Shown here in pieces: positions 37,441 to 49,024 of a stretch of 64,000 nt of DNA. Source of the stretch: Astrocystis sublimbata (lineage: Eukaryota; Ascomycota; Sordariomycetes; Xylariales; Xylariaceae). The DNA lies in the NCBI GenBank assembly GCA_022453515.1, contig JAJNNY010000016.1, positions 620,001 to 684,000 of the forward strand, in the 5' to 3' direction. Position numbers and translations under genes: made by a program. The notes below the pieces were generated by a model. That model searched no databases, had not been told where the DNA came from, and saw only the letters and a list, made by a program, of their open reading frames with translations. The first letter of the stretch is position 1. Every line of letters starts with the position of its first letter.

Positions 37441-38368
37441 TCGATCGGTCTTTGCTCCTTGGTGATGGAGATGCGATCAGACTTGACCCGGCCTTTACGT
37501 GCCTTCAACCGGGCGGACTATGATGAATACAATGTACATAAAACAGCTGTCACTAGCTTTCGGAACTTTGCGTGTGTACAATAACTACAAGCACTTTATT
37601 AGTAATAGTGGGAGGATACAATGAGGAAATATCATTGTTGCTGTCTTAGCCTTTCGCTCCTTGTCTGCTGCAAAAGTCCCGAAATGGCTGGTGACCTGAA
37701 TCGTGTGCCGGCCAACCCGGAGGTGGATGGTGTGAGGCTGTATCGTTGGCTGTAGACTGTAGAATGTAGAGTGGGCCTCATTGTCACCATCGGATGCCGG
37801 AAGGTGAGTCGGGCTCCGGCCTGTTGAAATGTTTGTAAAATAGTCGCGATGGGTGTCAGGGCCAGAGAAGAGGGTCTAGCGTGGTGGGCTCTCTTTGCTT
37901 ACATGTCTGGGTACTCGGGTAGGTACCTACAAAGGGAATGTACCTACCTAATGCGATCATACAGCTCGAGAGGTAGATTGTCCGGCATGCACAACATGTA
38001 GGTACGTACCCATGACCTACGGCGGTCACTGTTTCGGGGCCCTCGACTGCCCTCGACTGCCCTCGACTGCCGGATTACTGTACCTGTCTGTGCCTGGCGG
38101 GCGCATTGTCCAATCCTTCAGGTTGAGACCTAGATCGGCCAGGACCCCGCCATCCCTCCTGGGCGCACCCCCCCAGTAGGTACAGATACTTAATAAATCA
38201 TCGTTACCCCTCCATCCAACATCAGCTACTTACTTACTACGTACAACTCGGATCATCAGCGTCTTCATTCATCTCATCCCAACTTCTCCAACCCTCAACC
38301 TCCACCGTTCAGTCAGCCTCAATTTCTTTGCTTTTCTGTCTGATCTGTTTTCATTTTCTTCTCTCAAA
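37441..38368. other. Intergenic region before adenosine kinase
   Basis: 0.93 kb with no gene. Contains the palindrome GTAGGTACCTAC (37919-37930) and a 10-bp tandem repeat (38041-38070). The last ~170 bases are C/T-rich and form the adenosine kinase leader. Confidence 0.6.
38041..38070 (+). repeat. Three tandem copies of a 10-bp unit
   Basis: CCTCGACTGC repeated three times exactly and head to tail, about 300 bases upstream of the adenosine kinase ATG. No further copies were noticed. Confidence 0.85.
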
Positions 38369-40106
38369 ATGGCCGCCAACAAACAGTTTTCTCTGCTGTG
38401 TCTGGAGAATCCTCTTCTTGGTAGGTCCCATCCTTGCCGGCTTCCATTGCTTTGCCGTCGGTCTGTGTGAAAACAGTATAAACAACCCGTGTTCGTGTCC
38501 TATGTTATGTGGTCGTCATGTCATAAAGCACACACAACACAAGCAAATGTGCTACTCGTATCACGACGCCAATTGGCTTGTCTCACTCACCGGCAGCCCC
38601 GACCTTCGTCGCGCCCTCTCGTAGCCGATAGCTGATAGTTCGCGCATCGCAATAGACATACAAGCCTTCGCCAACGAGGACATCCTCAACAAGTATGGCC
38701 TCAAGGCGAACGACGCCATTCTCGCCGAGGAGAAGCACCTGCCGCTGTACGAGGAGCTGCTGAACAACTTCGACGCGAAGCTCATCGCCGGTGGCGCCGC
38801 CCAGAACACGGCCCGCGGTGCCCAGTACATCCTTGAGCCCAACAGCGTCGTCTACCTCGGCGGCGTTGGCGACGACAAGTACGCTGCCATCCTGCGCGAC
38901 GCCGTCAAGGAGGCTGGCCTCCGCGTCGAGTACCGCGTCGACGAGAAGACCCCGACCGGTCGCTGCGGCGTCGTCATCACCGGCCACAACCGCTCGCTCT
39001 GCACCGAGCTCGGCGCCGCCAACAACTACGACGTCGGCCACCTCAAGAGCCCCGAGATTTGGAAGCTGGCCGAGAACGCCGACTTCTACTACGTCGGCGG
39101 TTTCCACTTCACCGGTACGTGACCGTCATCTTGACCGCGACCACGAGATCACCCCCCACCCCGGCTGCTCTTGATCAGGCTGACACGAGCTTACCCCCCC
39201 AAAGTCTGCCCCGAAGCCATCGCCGCCCTGGCCGAGGAGGCTGCCTCCAAGAACAAGACTTTCATCGTCAACCTCTCGGCCCCCTTCATCCCTCAATTCT
39301 TCAAGGACCCCCTGGATGCCTCCTCGCCGTATTGGGATTTCGTCATCTGCAACGAGACCGAGGCCGCCGCCTACGCCGGCTCGCACGGGCTCGAGAGCAT
39401 CGCCGAGGATGTTCCTGCCATCGCCAAGCACATATCCAACCTACCCAAGAAGAACACCCAGCGGCCCCGTGTCGTTGTCGTTACCCAGGGCACGAGCCCC
39501 ACCCTCATCGCGACTCAGGGCCAGGACGAGGTTAAGCAGTATCCCGTCCACGTCATCAGCGCCGACAAGATCAATGACACCAATGGCGCCGGTGACGCCT
39601 TCGCCGGCGGCTTCGTTGCCGGCCTCGTTCAGGGCAAGAATATTGATACCGCCGTGGACATGGGCCAGTGGCTTGCGGCATTGAGCATCCAGGAGCTTGG
39701 TCCCTCGTAAGTCTTCTTTCTTCCCCTATTCCCTCACTCTCACAGACCCCTCACGCCATGTCTTTCGAACGGCATCACACACACAGCGGAAAGGAAACGC
39801 AAAATATCCCTGGACCAGGACATCCATGGCACGATAAACTATATCCCTACGTGTCTTGCTACCTGGCGAAGAAAACACTTAATGGGACGAGCCGTTCCCT
39901 GCATCCATAAACAACTCTGCACGTTCTCCACAACGAAGTTCATCGACAACACCAACAACAATCTCCATTATTCTCTGTTCTCCTAGCCAGCTTTCCAACT
40001 TAACAAACTCTGATGGCGATGCCATAAAACAATCTGAACCACATCTAACGTCTTTATTCGTCACAGTTATCCCATGCCCAAGAAGACATACCAGTCCACC
40101 TCTTAA
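38369..40106 (+). CDS. ADO1: Adenosine kinase (PfkB/ribokinase family)
   Basis: Four exons, 38369-38420, 38656-39114, 39205-39706 and 40067-40106, give 350 aa, the normal length. It phosphorylates adenosine to AMP with ATP, clearing adenosine made from S-adenosylhomocysteine. Landmarks are NPLLDIQA at the N-terminus (split by intron 1), the GGAAQNTARGAQ nucleoside-binding segment, CNETEAAAYA, and the PfkB signature DTNGAGDAFAGGF, with catalytic base Asp301. The last exon adds YPMPKKTYQSTS after LGPS, matching the conserved family C-terminus. Intron 3 is long (360 nt) and its first codon after the exon is a stop, so an unspliced transcript would end at GPS, 12 residues short. Intron 1 (235 nt) is also long for this window. 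A 174-codon antisense frame is a shadow. Confidence 0.96.
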
Positions 40107-40772
40107 AATCAATCAACTACGTGAATCTGCCTGGATCTCATAGTTGTGAGATATCGCAACAGTGAAGCAGGAGATAGATAGGGAACGAATGAAATGAGCA
40201 AGCAGCATTTGGCAGCATCGGTACCGTCCACCTGGTATCACTTTGGCGTTACTCAACTTTACGCAAAAGGGGCCGGCGTTCTAGATATTGGGGGAGGGTA
40301 AGGGTTGTGTTTCGAAATTTAGGCTCGGGATAGCAGGCTCAGCATGGCATTTATGCGACGGCGGAACGAAAAGGTAGATCAAAGGGATCTCTTTTCTTGA
40401 TTGTTTGTTGGGTTTCAACAACTGGGAAGATACTTTCCAAGTCCATTTTCTTGCTACTATTACGCAGCATGACATCAAATTGCAAATTGCAGATCCAAGC
40501 GTGTGTGTACCAGCGAGAGATCATGCCGCAACCGCAGGGAGGGCGAAGGCCTGAATCCCGTCCAGATGATGTCAACAATGAAGCAACTGGGCAGTACGCC
40601 AGGAGCCAGCCGATCTGCTACGTCGAAGGCCCCGAGGTGAGTGAATAGCGCCAGTGACCAATATCCCTGAGCGATAAATTTGACTCTGGAAAAGATGCAT
40701 CATGATTCTGACTGCATTGTATTCTTTCCGTGGTTGCGTGTGCGCCAGGGACGAGTCGCCAATGGTATATCA
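40107..40772. other. Convergent intergenic region, ADO1 and EST1-like gene
   Basis: 666 bases between two 3' ends; nothing beyond UTR sequence is seen. An 83-codon + frame (40397-40648) has no recognisable features. Confidence 0.6.
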
Positions 40773-43700
40773 TCACTTCGGGCGTGGCTTGCGGTTGTCA
40801 TCCATCATAGCCGCTTGAAAGATCTGCTGGTCATAGGGAAGATCTGAGGTGCCGATCGCCTCTCTAAGCTGATTTCGAAAATGGGTAGGATCGGCTCGAT
40901 TGTTCACGCCAGCTCCCAGTCGACTAAAAGGGGTTGTGGCGTTGTAGTAGTTGCCGTTGCAGGCGACGGTATTCGCCGGCACTTTGGATACGGGGTCAGG
41001 GGTACCGGTAAGTAGACTGCTGGGGCGTGAGAATGCGAGGGACGATGGGGTAGTCGAGGGCTCGTTCTGCCGAGGCGAATACTGCTGGCGCAGACGCGAG
41101 GATCCTTGCGGTGCGCCCCACACATCCTGGGTAACGTAGTTATGACTTGCAGAGTTGGGTGTTGTGGCAAGTCGATTAACCCCTGCAGTTGTAGCCACCT
41201 GTCCGTATTCCAATCTTTCTCGGCCAGGCGGGCCCAGTGGATTAGGTTGGAAGGTTCCCGTGTAAAGGTGATCGTTGGGCGAGCGTCCCAGCCTCGAGAC
41301 TGGCTGGGTAAGGGGGTTCTCAGTCACACTTGGACCCTGCCCCCACGCAGGAGTCGTAGGAGTCGTAGTTGAGCCTTGGTGCATACCACTAACTCCTGGC
41401 GAAGGGGTGTTACGAGCAGGACCGTGCTGGGCCAGTAGGGATGACATTAAACTGTCAAGGACGGCGCTACGCGAGTCTCCCAGTGAGTCTGCTCCGTAGC
41501 CCGTACGGGGAAAGCTCGGACTAGACGACATTGGCACCGGGGAGGTTGGCGTATATCTCGTGCCAAGTCGGGGCGTTAAAGTATGAGGGTGAGCTTGATT
41601 GTAAGACGTGCTAAGCCCATCAAGGTACGAAGATGAAGCAAACCCGTTAAGCTGACCGCTTGCGCTTCGTGGTATGCTGAGGCCACTGGGGCTGGCTTGG
41701 CTGTATTCCTGACTGTTAGCCTGATGACCTACTGATTGGAAAGCCGTATCCCAGGGAAGGCCTGGAATTGCCTTGGGACGAGATGATGGTTGTACTGGGC
41801 TGGTCTCGAAATTTCCAAATATATCATTTGCCGTGGACGAATGCATGCCGTAGCTAGGTTCTGTATGAACTTGGCCCGACTGTGGGCAATCGTCGTCCAG
41901 AAGGTCGTCAACCATCTTGACCATCTCATCATCCTCCAGTAAATCCGAGTCATCGTAGTGTGTCGGCGGCTTGTTTGGATGTTTGCCATTACTTTGATGT
42001 ATTGTGCCACCTAGCCCAACAATGCTTGATTTTCGCCCGTTTCTCGTGACATCGACGGGGCCAGTCTTCGTGTTGAGCACTGGTACTCCATTGGGCACTC
42101 GCTCTAGACTACCTCGGGTGCTTTTCTCGACGTCGTTGTGCTCAATACCCTTTGTGCTGATTGTTGGTGATTCGTCGATAGATAGCTCTGCAATGCTTGG
42201 TTGGCTGTTCTTGTTGTCGGCGAATTGAAGTTTGTTCTGAAGATAAGCCAAACTATCTTCGTTGGAAAGGAATGGGGCTGCGTGGTCATCCACAAATGAC
42301 CATGTTTCAACTCGACGTCCCTGTTCGGTCTGGGTCGTCAACACAATGGGAAATTTAGCGCTTCCCGCTAGAAATAGTCCACAGCAAATTATGTCTCGAA
42401 TGCGCCAAACTGTTTCCGTTTCTCGCGAGAATTCTTGGCCGAAAACATTTATGTGAGGCTTCCACGTTTTAACACGCTTCACAGGAACTGTACCTTGTTG
42501 CTCTTGTACTTGTAGAAACAGAGGCAGTCGTCGGTCGGTAAGGGGACGTAGGCCTTTGGCCTCAAGATCTTCAGGCAGAAGGTATTTAGATGACGGTGTC
42601 TTTAAAGTTAAGTTGACGAAGCGGGTAAGTGCCGTGAGAATGTCCGCAAGCAGTCCGTAGAGGACTGTAACATACGGCTCGAGGTAGCGTTGGTACTGTA
42701 CCAAGTCGGTTCTAGTAACATACACCCAGGCAAAATACAGGCGGCAGAGTGGGAGAATCTGAAGCTGCCTTGGTGTAAAGGACAAGCAGCTCTCACCACC
42801 ATCAGATGCTTTAATGGCTAAGGTGTTTTCACGCAGCGTTGACAGAAATGTTCGAAGCAGGACCACCATCATACGGGCGTTGAATCGTAGCAGAAACTGG
42901 CTTGACTGTGAACCTTCCGTGGTCCATTGCTCTGGCACACAAGATCAGTACGGGCCACGCAGGGTACACTGGGAGTTACCTAGAGCTTACTCTTCACTCT
43001 CTCTACTGAGATGTCATAGGCAGCAATGTTGGTCAGAATCATCTTGAGAAGTACCTTGTCGTCTGCATCTTCACGTTTTAATGCGACCTCGGTATGATGC
43101 AGAACTTCTTCCTCCAACTCAGAATGCTGTGAAAATTGCTTTCCACTAAAGAAGAACGCATGAAGTCGCACGAACCATGTTATCATGGCTTGCGACCGGT
43201 CTCTCGATGGGCCCCTTTTCGCTTGTGAAGCGCTTTCGGGTTTTTTGAATTCCCGTTCCAGGTTACTGAGTGCTAGCTCGTGCGGGTTGGCAACAGCGAT
43301 GGCGCGGTGAAAGTGATACACTATGTCAAAATGCTGTCCTGCAATCTGATGCAATACAGCTAACTGATGATGAGCGGAACCGTTGTCAGGGTCAAGACTG
43401 TTTGCTAAGCCATAGTGATCTGCGGCCTTGTCGAATGGAGGCTTGGAGAACTTTTCGGACAATTGGCATCGGTATCGGGCTAGATCACCCATATGCACTA
43501 GAGTCATCTGGCACGACTTCAGGACCATTGCAGCCAAGGGCGCAGAAGGTTCAACGCTGTTTGCAGGTCGCTCAGTAGGTTGCGGCTTCATTTCGCGGGC
43601 AATCTGCTGCAGCTCGGGAACCGCGAAGCGCTGGTGCAGCTGTTGTATGTAGACTTCGTAGAACTCGCCCGAGATTTTAAGAAAATCGCGGTAGAATTTA

Positions 43701-44141
43701 TCGAGTTTGCGGCGCTGCACAACCTGGTTTGGAGTGTTGAGGCGGGCCAAAGCCTTTCGATATTCGCTATTTATGAAGACGTGGGCTTGCCAGAGGGTAT
43801 TTTCGACCTTCTTTGAGACGGCATATTCGAAGTCGTGGAAAATGACGTTCATGCAGGCCAGACGGAATCTGTGATATACATAATGAGCACCAGGCCAACA
43901 ACAGCCGCTACTGACAAATGTGCATACTCAGCCATGATCTGCTTGGCGTCCACGAAACGAGTGGTATAGTCAACGGCGCCACGTTCCTTTGTTGGGCCCG
44001 AGAGCTTCGCCAGGATATCGGTGCGAATTTTTTGGGCATTCCTGCACGACAGGTATTAGTCAGGCGGACAACGGGCAGGACGTCGCGGAAGCTTGGAACG
44101 TACGCCCAATGCGCCCTTGCTATTTCTTTGGGGTCCCCCAT
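40773..44141 (-). CDS. EST1/EBS1/SMG7-family protein
   Basis: Four exons on -, 44141-44104, 44041-43928, 43868-42991 and 42931-40773, give 1062 aa; three introns of 59-62 nt all keep frame. The N-terminal ~300 residues match the Est1/SMG7 14-3-3-like plus helical-hairpin region: AEFRLACMNVIFHDFEYAVSKK-type start (51-72), KLDKFYRDFLKISGEFY (about 105-120), LARYRCQL, and the signature around 199-245 (DHYGLANSLDPDNGSAHHQLA... and YHFHRAIAVANP). The second half is Ser/Pro/Asn/Gln-rich and disordered, and there is no C-terminal PIN nuclease, so it is closer to SMG7/Ebs1 than to SMG6. Members act in telomerase recruitment or nonsense-mediated decay by binding phosphorylated Upf1; in filamentous fungi the decay role is more likely, by inference. 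Confidence 0.9.
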
Positions 44142-45930
44142 GACGACAGTGCGGCAGGGAGTCGTCGACACGACGAACCGGTTGACGTGTGGTGATCTGG
44201 TTCAAGACGGTCGCGTAGCGGAGTCGGAAAGGCACCCTATCCGGGGTGCGCGCAAAGGCCGAGACGGGCCGCGAGTGGGCGGCGCAAGGCTCACAGCCAA
44301 GATGATGGATCACACAGACTGGAGTTGAAGTCGTGGGTGCACGGGGGGGCCATAGTTCTGCAGTTGGGGCGATCGAGGGATGGGGCGCGCCGCGTTCGAA
44401 GAATGGGTGGTGAAAGCACTGTCGTCGGAAGCCAATATCAGGAACATTGGGGTGGAGATGGTGCACGTCGGAGGGCTGCGAGATGATGGGAGTGGGGATG
44501 AACAAGTAGCTAGAAAGAAAACAATAAGAGAAATAACGCAATAGATGATATTGCGGATGGCAGTGTCGCAAATGCTGGTGATCGTCTGCGGCAGTGCGGG
44601 ATGTGGATGTTGGATATTTGGATGAGGATGGATGGATGGATGGATGGATGGATGGATGTGGATGTGGATGTGGGTGTGATGGGCTAGATGAGAATGTGTG
44701 GTGGTTGGTGCGGATGGTGGTGCAGGCAATGAATGATGTGGTGGTACGGGTAGTGAGGGAGTTTGAACGAACTGGTGGACGGGGAAAGCGGGCAGGGTGG
44801 ACAGGCGAGGCCCGGCGCATTGCTGGGGGGGTTAAGGTACACTTACAGGTAGGAGGTACCTACCTCTTAGGAGGGCCGCCGGGGGTCGAGTCTTGCGAAG
44901 GCCGGAGCAGGAGGGGAACGGGTGTACTTGGGCAGGAGCTGAACCAGCAAGGTACGTGTGCCCTGCTTGTAGGCTATTCAATCACTGCCAATCCAAGTTG
45001 TCACGCGCCAAACCTTAATGAACTTAGGAAAGACTACTGCTCTTAGAGTCTTGACCTGCATACATTCACACGCGGCTTTTGGTGTCCACGCCCGCCACCG
45101 AAGCATCCACCAAGGTTGTCTGTCTGCTTGTCGTATACATGATTTCTGCCCCTTCTGCCGCGTTTGGCCCGACATGCCGGAGAGCAAGTAGGTAGGTAGG
45201 TAGGTGGACGAAGTGAGGGAGCTTCTATGTGCAGTCCGTATCCGCTGCAATTAAAAAAATTAAAAAATTAAATAACAAAGAGCTTATACCAGAAAGCCAT
45301 ATCCTCCGTATTAATGTAATTACCACTTATAGTAGGTTGCCGGCAGAGGTGAAACGGATAGATACCTATCTACATGTACCTAATCTGGTTCCAAGCCACA
45401 TGTAATTGTTACACAACAGTGGCAGGGCAGGCTTCCCCAAGCTTTTGGCACAGGTCCTAGGCGTGATACCTTAGGTTACCCGCGATGGACGCCACTGCAG
45501 CATTCCCCATACTACACATGTCGTGCCAGCTGGCTCCCCATCATATTTCTCTTGACCGCCACCCTCCGCGGGCGTGGAGTCTGGGATATCGCTCTGTTGG
45601 GCCACTCGCCCAAGACTTCCCTGGTCTTCATCGCCTTAGAATTTACATTGAATGTTCCAACAGCATGTGCATTAGTTTTGGTATGACGTTGGCGATGTAT
45701 ACATGATTTTGACAGTGAACTTCCATGGGGATTCGATTATATACTGCTTCCTATGCTTCAAATGATATTGGCCTTACCAGACTGCACCAGCACACTCCCT
45801 CGCCACTCCTTAAGCAAGAGAACGACTCGCCCCGTTGTGACGCCCCAGAATCCGCATACGGACGATACGATACGAATTACTGCACATCTTAATGTAAATC
45901 TCCCTGTCCTGACGTCTCAACTTGTGCAAG
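44142..45930. promoter_or_regulatory. Divergent intergenic region, EST1-like and zinc-finger genes
   Basis: 1.8 kb between divergent start codons. A GGAT microsatellite (44626-44657) lies about 0.5 kb upstream of the EST1-like ATG. A TAGG repeat (GTAGGTAGGTAGGTAGG) lies near 45187-45204 and an A/T-rich patch near 45250-45290. A 254-codon frame on - (44056-44820) is Ser/His/Pro low complexity produced by the microsatellite and is not accepted as a gene. Confidence 0.5.
44626..44657 (+). repeat. (GGAT)8 microsatellite
   Basis: Eight perfect GGAT units followed by two GTGGAT units (44658-44669). It lies in the presumed leader or promoter of the EST1-like gene, where the transcript would carry ATCC repeats. 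Confidence 0.95.
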
Positions 45931-46781
45931 ATGAAGCGCTCACGCGAGCCTGACGAGGAAGATTACCATCAGGACAGCATCAACCTTGTCGATGGTCTTT
46001 GGCAACAAGAAGTACCACAGCCCGCAAACAAAATCACAGAACTCGACGAGTCAGCCGTCGACACCAGCTCAGACGTCGCCATGAGATGCTCGCTGCCTCC
46101 GCATCGGGAGATCCTCTCCTTTACCACCTATGGGGACTATGACGCTCACTATAGCAAGACACATCTCAACCGGTGTGCCGAGTGTCACAAGAACTTTCCC
46201 TCAGAGCACCTGCTGAACGTCCATTTCGAAGACTGCCACGATGTATTTGCGGCTGTGAAGAGAGAGAAGGGCGAGCACACGGTATGACAAACCCCCGTGG
46301 CAATGGTTTGGTGACGACGCATCGCTGACGGCTTGCGCAGTACTCATGTTTTGTAGAAGGGTGTGACCGGAAATGCAGGACCCCTTACAAGAGGCGCAAT
46401 CACCTCATCGATAAACACATGTATCCGAAGAACTTCTTTTTCGCACTGACTAAGGACGGCGTTGACGGGAGGCAGTCCCTTCTCATAGACGAAGGTCATC
46501 GTCGCCGGAGATCGTCTACCGCAACCCTCGGGAGCGTGTCTAATAAGACGGCACAACGAAGACAAAGCCTCCGACAAGCAGAGGCACCGAAAGAGCACGG
46601 GCGCGACCAAGCCAAGGCCGCACCGGTGGCCTCGAAGGAATCACCAAGCAGGGCTTCCCCCACAAAAGCGCCGGATGTCGAGATGGATGATTTAACAACC
46701 GCAATGTCGTCGTTGCAGTTCATTCCTACGTCTGTAAAGTTTGGCCGCGGCAGGGGAAAGGCTGGTTTCGCGAAATCGTGA
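45931..46781 (+). CDS. ZNF511-like C2H2 zinc-finger protein
   Basis: Exons 45931-46281 and 46341-46781 (intron 59 nt) give 263 aa. Three finger-like units occur: a degenerate first one (CSLPPH...GDYDAHYSKTH, 53-78), a clean second (C82, C85, H98, H103 in RCAECHKNF...HFEDCHD), and a third (C120, C125, H138, H143) ending KRRNHLIDKHMYPKNFFF. The CSLP..H, RCxECxKxFPS and YPKNFFF pattern matches animal ZNF511 and its fungal relatives, a conserved but poorly characterised family. The rest is basic and Ser/Ala-rich, with a Gly/Arg-rich end (FGRGRGKAGF) that suggests nucleic-acid binding. The intron lies exactly between fingers two and three. Confidence 0.85.
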
Positions 46782-47116
46782 ACTCTGCGGACGAAAAGAT
46801 ATGAAAAATGCCATGATGTATGTGATGAGGCCACGATAATCACCGCGAGAGCAAGCGGCTCGATGATGTGACAACAGGCATGTCCATATAAATCGATAAT
46901 CTCAATTTCTGCAGACTGCGTAGAAACGCAGACTGGATCATAGCATTTGCCTCTAAATCTTTTTTTCCTTTGAACCTAACGCAATGAACAATGCTCCAGA
47001 GTATAACTTCGCGAGCCAATTCCGCATGAAGTGCCTGCCCTATGATAGAATCCCCAACGCCGTAGCCTGAATGCCGGGTATTAAATTAACAAAAATAAAA
47101 CGACGCCCAACGCCGT
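46782..47116. other. Convergent intergenic region, zinc-finger gene and BUD31
   Basis: 335 bases between two 3' ends. Moderately A/T-rich, with TTAACAAAAATAAAACG just past the BUD31 stop on the + strand; otherwise nothing is seen. Confidence 0.6.
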
Positions 47117-47711
47117 CTAATCGCTTGATGCACACCCCCTGCAACCACAGGCCACGCACTGCACATCCTGCTCATCCTTCAGCTGTGCTTTGGGCACACG
47201 GCAGATACAGGTCGATTGGAAATTCGTCTCTTTGGTTTGTATACACCTGAGACAGCATAACTAGAACGAGGGAAATTGAATTAGTAGGATATCGCAGAGG
47301 GCGTTGAAGGTTGAATGCCCAGAGTTGGGGTGGCGTACTCCGGGTTGCGCAGCATCGCCAAACCCGAATCTCCAAAGCATTGGAATATAGGTAGACGTGA
47401 CTCACCTTCTCGTATCCCTGTTTCTTCCACTTGGCTATGAGCATGGGGTCTGCATAGCCGTTCTTGAGCAGCCACTCGTACAGCTGCTTGCTGATGGCCT
47501 CCTTCTCGTAGTAGAGCTCGTAGACGTAGCGACTGCGCTGGTGGGCGATCTGAAATATGGGCCATTGGGCCTGGTGCTTGGGTATGTTGTTGGTCGGCGC
47601 GTTTTGCGCGTCCTTCATCTTGATGCCGAACACTTCGAGGTCGTCGCGGATGTCGTCGAAGCCGGCCGGCGGTTTCTTGCCCCGCGCGGCGTGCGAGCGG
47701 ACAGCGGGCAT
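47117..47711 (-). CDS. BUD31: Splicing factor BUD31/Cwc14 (G10 protein)
   Basis: Two exons on -, 47711-47406 and 47260-47117 (intron 145 nt), give 149 aa, close to the family length. A basic start ([15 protein letters not shown]) is followed by [42 protein letters not shown] and [18 protein letters not shown]. The second exon has the Cys-rich zinc region: [19 protein letters not shown] and [18 protein letters not shown]31 is a core component of the spliceosomal NTC-related (Prp19-associated) complex. Both the intron position inside the KKQGYEK-LCC junction and the cysteines match the family, so the call is firm. It starts 410 bases from the divergent NDUFA6 gene. Confidence 0.97.
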
Positions 47712-48121
47712 GGCTCTTCGTTTCTCTCTTTTCCCTCTGGTGTTCTTGGTATTTTATGATCGTGGAGACTTTTCTCCAGCAAAGGCGCCTTGGACTTGTA
47801 GGACGAGTTGCGCTGAAGACGAAGTCGATGGATGTGATGGTTGATGCGATTGGAATGGTACCTACATAGTGGGGGCAGTCGCGTAAACCTATGGGTATGG
47901 GTAGGTACCCACCTAAGGTATCTCGGGTACATGTCTACTCGTACATGTACGTAGGACTCGGAGATCAGCTAGCGCCACACCCAACAGGCCAATGACTAAG
48001 CCAGTCGTGGCTGGACCCTCCCGACGTCTGGGCCGCGCAGCTTGTCGAAGCCATTCCCAGCTTGACGTCGCTCCATCCACTTGAAGCTCACGATACATCC
48101 ACACGATTGACATCGCACAAG
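47712..48121. promoter_or_regulatory. Shared divergent promoter, BUD31 and NDUFA6
   Basis: 410 bases between two start codons. Contains GGTACCTACATAG near 47857 and GGGTAGGTACCCACCTAAGGTA around 47899-47920, both members of the TAGGTA motif family. It must serve both genes. Confidence 0.55.
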
Positions 48122-48837
48122 ATGGCGGTGACTCCCACGCAATTCGCCCGAGTAGTGCGCTCCTGTCAGTCATACGTCTCCCCCGTTGGAGGTAAGCTAA
48201 TTGGATGATACAGCCGCCAACTGGACCGACTCGAAGCAACGAGTGCTCGCGGCCTACCGAGAATGGATCCGAGCTGTACGTTTCCCCGTGTCCATCTAGC
48301 GGCGTGCAGTCCTTTATTTTTCGGCCGACGGATACTCCCTACATCATCGAAATACCAAGGCTTACGTTTGCGGCATTTCGCCAGGCCCCCGAGATTCAAA
48401 CCATGTACTCCGTCCCGTTTCCCGTATCGACCATCCGCACGCGCATGCGCCAAGAATTTGAACGACACCGTTTCGTGAACAAGCTTCCGGTTGTCGACGT
48501 TCTAATCCAGCAGAACAATGCCGAATATCAGGTGCGTTGAAAGCAACATCATAAACAACCTCGGATGAGCCCCGCCAAGTCAACGAAGTTTGACGAAACC
48601 AACTCCATAATGAGACCGTACCGTATGCCGCGCAATTTCACTTATATTCCCATCGCGCAGGAGATGATGAACTTCTGGAAGCAAACAACGCACGTCATGT
48701 CATACTTCGAGTCCGAGAACTTCCGAGGATCGGATAGGCTACCACGGAATTTCATGCAGGGTTTCCTAGAAGCAAGTCTCCAGGATCCAAGAACACACTT
48801 GCAGTTATACTAACACTTGAGATAGGGTCGCAACTAG
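48122..48837 (+). CDS. NDUFA6: Complex I LYR-type subunit NDUFA6 (14.8 kDa)
   Basis: Five exons, 48122-48164, 48214-48275, 48385-48531, 48661-48771 and 48826-48837, give 124 aa. This accessory subunit of mitochondrial NADH:ubiquinone oxidoreductase belongs to the LYR family and binds acyl carrier protein. The core reads [40 protein letters not shown] (AYREW is the LYR-type helix), then [28 protein letters not shown] and FRGSDRLP. The last intron (48772-48825) starts with GC (GCAAGT), not GT; it has a perfect TACTAAC at 48808-48814 and ends TAG. Splicing it joins FLE to GRN-stop, the C-terminus I expect for this family, while read-through would add 13 unrelated residues. The first intron donor (GTCAGT) is also non-consensus. 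Confidence 0.94.
48772..48825 (+). other. GC-AG intron in NDUFA6
   Basis: A 54-nt intron with GCAAGT at the 5' end, branch TACTAAC 11 bases before the 3' AG, leading to a 12-nt last exon (Gly-Arg-Asn-stop). GCAAGT is the optimal sequence for the rare GC donor class because the remaining positions compensate for the U1 mismatch. Confidence 0.85.
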
Positions 48838-49024
48838 GCATGGGCATCAACATCCCGTAATTTGTACATAGCAGGACAACAAGATGAAAAAACCTGATTA
48901 CTCCCTGGAATGTGATTTATCTGACACCAAACGCCGCACCATGCTATACCTCATTATTTTACAACCCATCTATAGACCGGGCACGCTCTAGACCTCGACT
49001 TTATGCACTGCATCGAGCCAGTCG

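Noticed and set aside
38583..39107. 174-codon minus-strand frame antisense to adenosine kinase
   Set aside because: Val/Gly/Ala/Asp-rich shadow of a GC-rich exon; no family resemblance.
44056..44820. 254-codon minus-strand frame upstream of the EST1-like start
   Set aside because: Composition (HPHPHP, SIHPSIHPSI) is the translated GGAT microsatellite, and it overlaps the real exon 1 in another frame.
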